A stretch of DNA of 30,000 nt from Symbiodinium natans (Eukaryota; Sar; Dinophyceae; Suessiales; Symbiodiniaceae): assembly GCA_905221605.1 (NCBI GenBank), contig CAJNDS010002710.1:1-30000 (forward strand), read 5' to 3'. The translations under genes were made by a program, and so were the position numbers. Positions within the stretch are counted from its first letter, which is position 1. Each line of letters starts with the position of its first letter. The notes beneath the pieces were generated by a model, which worked only from the letters and a program-made list of their open reading frames with translations, did not search any database and was not told where the DNA came from. Below are positions 18,410 through 30,000 of this stretch, piece after piece.

Positions 18410-18428
18410 CTTGAGCCGCATGGACTGA
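18410..18428 (-). promoter_or_regulatory. Possible relict spliced-leader or trans-splice site upstream of RPL7 copy 2
   Basis: On the sense strand GTCCATGCGGCTCAAG lies 21 nt before the ATG. The dinoflagellate spliced leader ends in CCATTTTGGCTCAAG, so the last 8 bases match exactly and CCAT is kept with a gap. Copy 1 has GGCTCGAG in the same place. It could instead be just the AG acceptor used for trans-splicing. Confidence 0.35.
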
Positions 18429-19083
18429 CAGTGCCTTCTGTCATCGGGTTTAGGGTTTAGGCTAGGGCTCTTCCTACAAGCGACTTTGCCCGACAGCGGC
18501 TGCTGACACAACGAACCCGCACAAAGCTACATGCACGGTCCTCATTTTGTCAGAGCTAGCACTGATGGCCTTCAGACTCTATCCAACGTGAAATGGCATG
18601 CTTCTCTGCGGCAAAATCTGCAACTCTTAGCTTGCAGCTGCTGTAACTTGCACAGGGAGCACGCACGCAGTGCATGCATCGCGCGCACCTGTATAAAAGC
18701 ATGTTGAAGCATCTAACCTCTGCTTCGTAGCAGGCGGCCTGGGATAAAAAGTCGTGACAATGGCCAACGGTGGCCGCCAAGGGCTGATGTTTTACTTGGC
18801 TGAGGGCGACTGGACAGGGAACCCCAAGCTGTCGGAGAACTGGACATCAGGCAGCTGCCAGTGCCAGCGCGCCACTTGAGCGCAACTGGTGCACGCAGCA
18901 TCATCTTGTCTGTCTATCGGGGCATGCTTCCAAAGCCCAACCTTGGCTTGCCAAGGCAAGCAAAGATCCGCAAGGCACACGCTCAGCCGGATGGCAAAAG
19001 GCATGATGAAAATGATGAAAGCTCTTGCCGAGCCCGTGGCTTGCGGCTTGTTCATGCTTCAACCCTTTTCTAGACTTTCAGGT

Positions 19084-19109
19084 GTTAGGGCTTAGGGTTT
19101 AGGGTTTCC
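19084..19109. repeat. Short telomere-like tract (TTTAGGG)n
   Basis: Three to four units (first unit TGTTAGGGCTTAGGG). It lies downstream of the TIM50 stop codon on the minus strand, between TIM50 and RPL7 copy 2. Another two-unit tract is at 18446-18461. Confidence 0.85.
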
Positions 19110-19298
19110 GAAATTTGGGGTACCTTATCGGGGGCCCTTATCATAAGGAATCCTACTGTCTGCAGGTCTATATTAGGGGTCCCTTGTGCATCTCTCTGTG
19201 CTTCATCTTCCTTTGTCATACCGAGCGGCTGTCCAGGCTGGCTGCCGATGGATGGGTTCTTGCCAAAGGCCCTGACTGCTCGGTCAGTGTTTGGCCCA

Positions 19299-26479
<7,181 letters not shown>

Positions 26480-26485
26480 ACGTTG

Positions 26486-26546
26486 GGGTTTAGGGTTTAG
26501 GGTTTAGGGTTTAGGGTTTAGGGTTTAGGGTTTAGGGTTTAGGGTT
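26486..26546. repeat. Telomere-like tract (TTTAGGG)n next to the TIM50 start codon
   Basis: Eight to nine units. On the sense strand (CCCTAAA)n ends about 7 nt upstream of the ATG at 26479, so it is in the 5' leader or a leader intron. Confidence 0.96.
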
Positions 26547-29500
26547 ACTAGGAACGCTCTCACATATCTTACATCCAATCTTCTGTCGCACCCTCTGGCC
26601 CCCACGTCCTGTTTTTTGTCATTTAAAGTGTGTCTGGTTCCGCTGCCAAACTCCCCCCTTTCGTAGAAGACCCTGCAGGGCGTCTGCGTGCTTTCACCCA
26701 CTTTCGCTGCTCAGTTCTCTACAGGTTTTCGTAGCTTCCTCGAACCCGTTCAGATCTCTGTTGGCACTTCTGTTGTCAACGTCTTCTCATCCTCCTCCCA
26801 CATCTTTCGGATGCTCATAAACGCGCAAAGATGTTTCGAAACAATATAACAGAAAGGTTGATCAGCCACTGACAGAATGCGTTTTGCCATTCATGGCCGC
26901 GCCTCCGCTGCGAACGCTTGCAGTCCTGAGCACTGACTGTGCACCGCAGGTAGGGCAGCTGTGATACCATCGTGCTAACAGGTGCCCCAGTGCTGTATCG
27001 TCCCTTTGTGTAAACCTGTGTACCTCGTGACATCTAGAAAGCACATACACATCATTCACCTGGAGTGTTTCGAAGGGCTTCATCAGGAAACTCTGCCGAC
27101 TAGTGAAACTGTGGAAGAATCTGTAGGACTATACAGCGTAGGTATGGTACACCTTCCGATCAACGACCCCCTTCATTCTCGTGATATCCTCTTGACAAGA
27201 TGAGGTTGTTTTGGGGTTGGGTTTTATGGCCTGAATGTTTTAGAATAGAAGTTAGCATGCCATGGTTGAGGGCGACAGATTGCAAAACATTGATCAGGCT
27301 GTGGACTGATGCGGATTGGGCAAGTTTTGCCATTTTGTCTGTGTTCAGGCTACGATGACGGTGCAGCTTAGCTTCATCTGGAATCGGAATGGGGTAACTT
27401 CAGCTTGATGGTTCAGTGTCGTACTGCTGCGCTGGCAAGTACGCTGGGAGCAGCAGTCACGTTCGACATGGAATGCAGCAAGAAACGGCATTTCTCTAGG
27501 TTCGTAAGACAAATATCTGTGCCTCATTATCTTCCGGCTTCTGGATTCCGGCACAAAGAAAAAACGGCTGATGTGACAACATGTGAGAGCAGTTCGAGCT
27601 CCTTTGCACCTTGCAAGCCCAAGTATCGAAAGCGCAAGCCGCCTGGTGCTCTTCCCAATGCTGCGGCAGCCCGGCCGAGGCGCCACATGGTGCAACGGCC
27701 ACCGGATGCTGAAGGTTTGGGGTGTTCTGACTACGCGGATCATGAGTTGGGACAACTTGCACGCCCTCTTACTGCGCATGAAGTCCAAGAGGGCGCCAGA
27801 AGCACCGACAGTTTACACGCTGCTTCTACGAGTGGATCCAGGCGGGGAGCTTGGATCGTAGTTTAAACCAAGATGCGTCTTGAACAAATCCGCCTGAAAC
27901 GAAGTGCTTGGCACATTTTGGCATCTTATTTGCTGCATGCCAGCCCATTTTGAAACAACTAGCTCATTGGAGGCGTGAACAGAAAGTGTCTTCACACGAC
28001 GATACATTCGCCCATTCGCCTCAGCTTTGAGAATGTGCCGCGAGTGCATCTGCCAAAGGTGAACCATGATAGGGCTTTTGAGAGCATGCACTGGCGAGTC
28101 ACTTGCAAACATCATGCACGTACCTTCTCTCCATCCCTGCGGCCCCTGGAGTCCAAGTGCAGTCGAAGAACCCCTGCTGTACACAGGCTTGCTTGCTCCA
28201 ATGGAAGTGTGAAAGCTGCAGCCTCTTGCCTTCGCTGTCTGGGGAAGTTGGCTGGGGCGTGGCCAAAGCGGGCTGTGGCTTCCATGCCTCCTGGGATTGA
28301 AAGCTAAGCCCGAGCGATGCCCAAGGCAATGCAACCAAAAAGTCACCAAGTTCACACACCTCATACAGTTCAGAAAGCAAAACAACAGCCCACGGTCGCA
28401 AAGGTCTTTGGTGGATGCCTTGGGCACAGTCGTGCCATGGAGAAGATCTGTACAAGCCAAACGCGTTGAGTAACCTTTTGGGCCTCAGCATTCGCTTAAT
28501 AGGACCACGGGATGGTTGGCAGAGGGCCACTGCCCCCTCACAGCCTAATTTTAGTAGGCAGGTTGTACATTCAGCCTTGGATGATGAGATGCCAGGTATC
28601 AAGTATACAACCTGCTGGTCCAGGGGCAGCCGCCTACAAACAAAACACTCTGTTAGTAGGAGCAGTGCTTGGCAACTGCTTTCAGCTGCACCCAGCGATC
28701 CAGCGCAACGAGCATACTGTGGGAAGCTGCCGTTGTCGACACATGTTGTTTTGTCTTTCTCGCTGTGAGGCATTTCGGCAGAATGGCTTGTTGGAATTGC
28801 GATCATGCACCAAGTACCCATACGGCAAGCCGTGACAAGTGACAAGCCATTGAAGACAGGATTCAGCCAGGGGCCAATGCAATTGCAGTCTTTCGCCGAC
28901 GTTGACAGTCCCACAATACTGACTTACAGCAGCAAAACGCACATGGGTCATTGCATGCGCCTATGAGCCAGCTGCCTGTGCCGTCGGCATCCTTTGGCAA
29001 CCCAATGATCAGCAGCGCATTCACGACACGTTGCATGGTCGATCATGACCTGGCGCACGATGGTCGACCCGAAACCCAAGAACGCGCACAGGCCAGCCCA
29101 GACTGTAAAGCTGAACAATGCATTGACTATTCAAGTCTAGTTGATGTTGAAGAAAGGCTCAAGCCTGCGCCCAGCCCTGTAAAGCCATCTTGTTGCAATG
29201 CTTGAAGGACCATCTCGTCATGCTGCTCTGCGCTTCGCTTAGTGTGCCATGCTCCCATATTGTAAGTGATGCCCAAGGCCTTACAGTACGGCACTGTCAT
29301 CACACCAACTGTGCACATCTTTACACCACGTGATTGAGTACAGATGTGCGCGTCTGTCCCTCCCCTACTCATCAGATGACAGTGAACCGTGGCAGTGGGC
29401 TGAAAACCCTTGACGTGTTGTATCGATCGGAATGACTCGGCATGCACGGTGATGTTCGGCACAGCGGTTGTGAACACTGCCGGAGTCACAACACGTCGCC

Positions 29501-30000
29501 CCTGAAAGCAGAGCAGCAAACGAAGCCGCCAAGTCGTTGCGAACGGCCGGTGTCCTTGTGCAACACCAGTGTTTCACCATGATGCATTCGAAACGTGCGC
29601 CAAGCTAGGCATCTGCACTTATATGGCCCGACAGTTTACCGTAAAGTCTCAGGTGCTTGCACCAACTTCCGAACGGGAATCAGGCAAGAGTCTCGTCACC
29701 GTCCCGTCCAGGCACCAAAGCATCGGGACTCTCCTCCAGGCATCTGCAATCTAGAGCTCATGGAAGCTCCGCGGCATTCCTAGAGAGCCATGAGTGCTTG
29801 TAAAAGCGCTTTGTGTAGACTCACCTTGTCCTGGGTCTCCTTCTCACTTTGCCTAGAAGAGCCTCATACGATATTCGACAGCCAAAAGCATGACGATATC
29901 AACCCAAGGCATTTGCGGCCAGAGCTTGGGCACGTACCCTTCTGTCCGCGCTTTCCCTTTCCCTTGCCATCTTTACCTGAATCCGCAGCTCTTCATTTCG
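26547..30000. other. 3.4 kb with long but unassigned open frames
   Basis: Open frames: minus 28099-28914 (271 codons), minus 27813-28460 (215 codons, another phase), plus 27405-27866 (153 codons), minus 29127-29519 (130 codons). The first two overlap in different phases, so at most one is real there. None shows a recognisable domain, and no set of GC/GA/GT introns could be joined. No telomere-like tracts or foldbacks were seen, unlike the rest of the window. Confidence 0.4.

Noticed and set aside
28099-28914. 271-codon minus-strand frame as an intron-less gene
   Set aside because: No domain is recognisable and a 215-codon frame overlaps it in another phase. It is kept only as an unassigned open frame.

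Overview
The window is nuclear DNA of a dinoflagellate, probably a symbiodiniacean or a relative. The evidence is the splicing. Several genes can be rebuilt exon by exon, and most of their introns start with GC or GA instead of GT, end in AG, and are often only 53-130 nt long with AG|G at both borders. Genes in tandem, all reading the same way, and TTTAGGG-type telomere-like repeats fit this too. No bacterial, plastid or viral gene was seen.

Layout. Every gene that could be rebuilt lies on the minus strand, so the window reads right to left. (1) 26479-19299: a mitochondrial TIM50-like gene (HAD/NLI-interacting-factor phosphatase fold) with an N-terminal presequence, at least 14 exons and very repeat-rich introns. 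(2) 18388-15049 and (3) 14653-13025: two head-to-tail copies of the cytosolic ribosomal protein gene RPL7 (uL30). Each has 13 exons and 12 introns at the same positions, and they encode the same 252-residue protein. (4) 8616-8048: part of a gene with an RNA-recognition-motif (RRM)-like fold. (5) about 5505-4905: exons of a Gly/Ser-rich protein. The stretches 1-4.3 kb, 7.0-7.65 kb, 10.8-12.8 kb and 26.5-30 kb gave no gene that could be identified.

Repeats. About 27 tracts of CCCTAAA/TTTAGGG repeats are scattered in both orientations. Once the genes are rebuilt, many of these tracts fall inside introns, and several lie within 5-20 nt of a splice site. The regular 115-138 bp gaps between neighbouring tracts turn out, in the cases that could be solved, to be exons. 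Small foldback (MITE-like) elements also occur: one family has three 109-110 bp copies, each with a matching 2-bp target duplication. One RPL7 intron has grown from 64 to 1,636 nt by gaining a low-complexity and telomere-repeat block, with its splice sites and reading frame intact. Other simple repeats include a 620 bp (GT)n tract, a 56-nt C run, two CTG/GTT-rich triplet tracts and long GA-rich tracts.

The genes do not form one pathway. RPL7 serves cytosolic translation and TIM50 serves mitochondrial protein import; both are housekeeping genes. Long open frames in the simple repeats (poly-Cys/Val, poly-His/Thr, poly-Leu, poly-Gln) are repeat artefacts and are not annotated as genes. All exon borders were worked out by eye from homology and reading frame, so single-nucleotide border shifts are possible.
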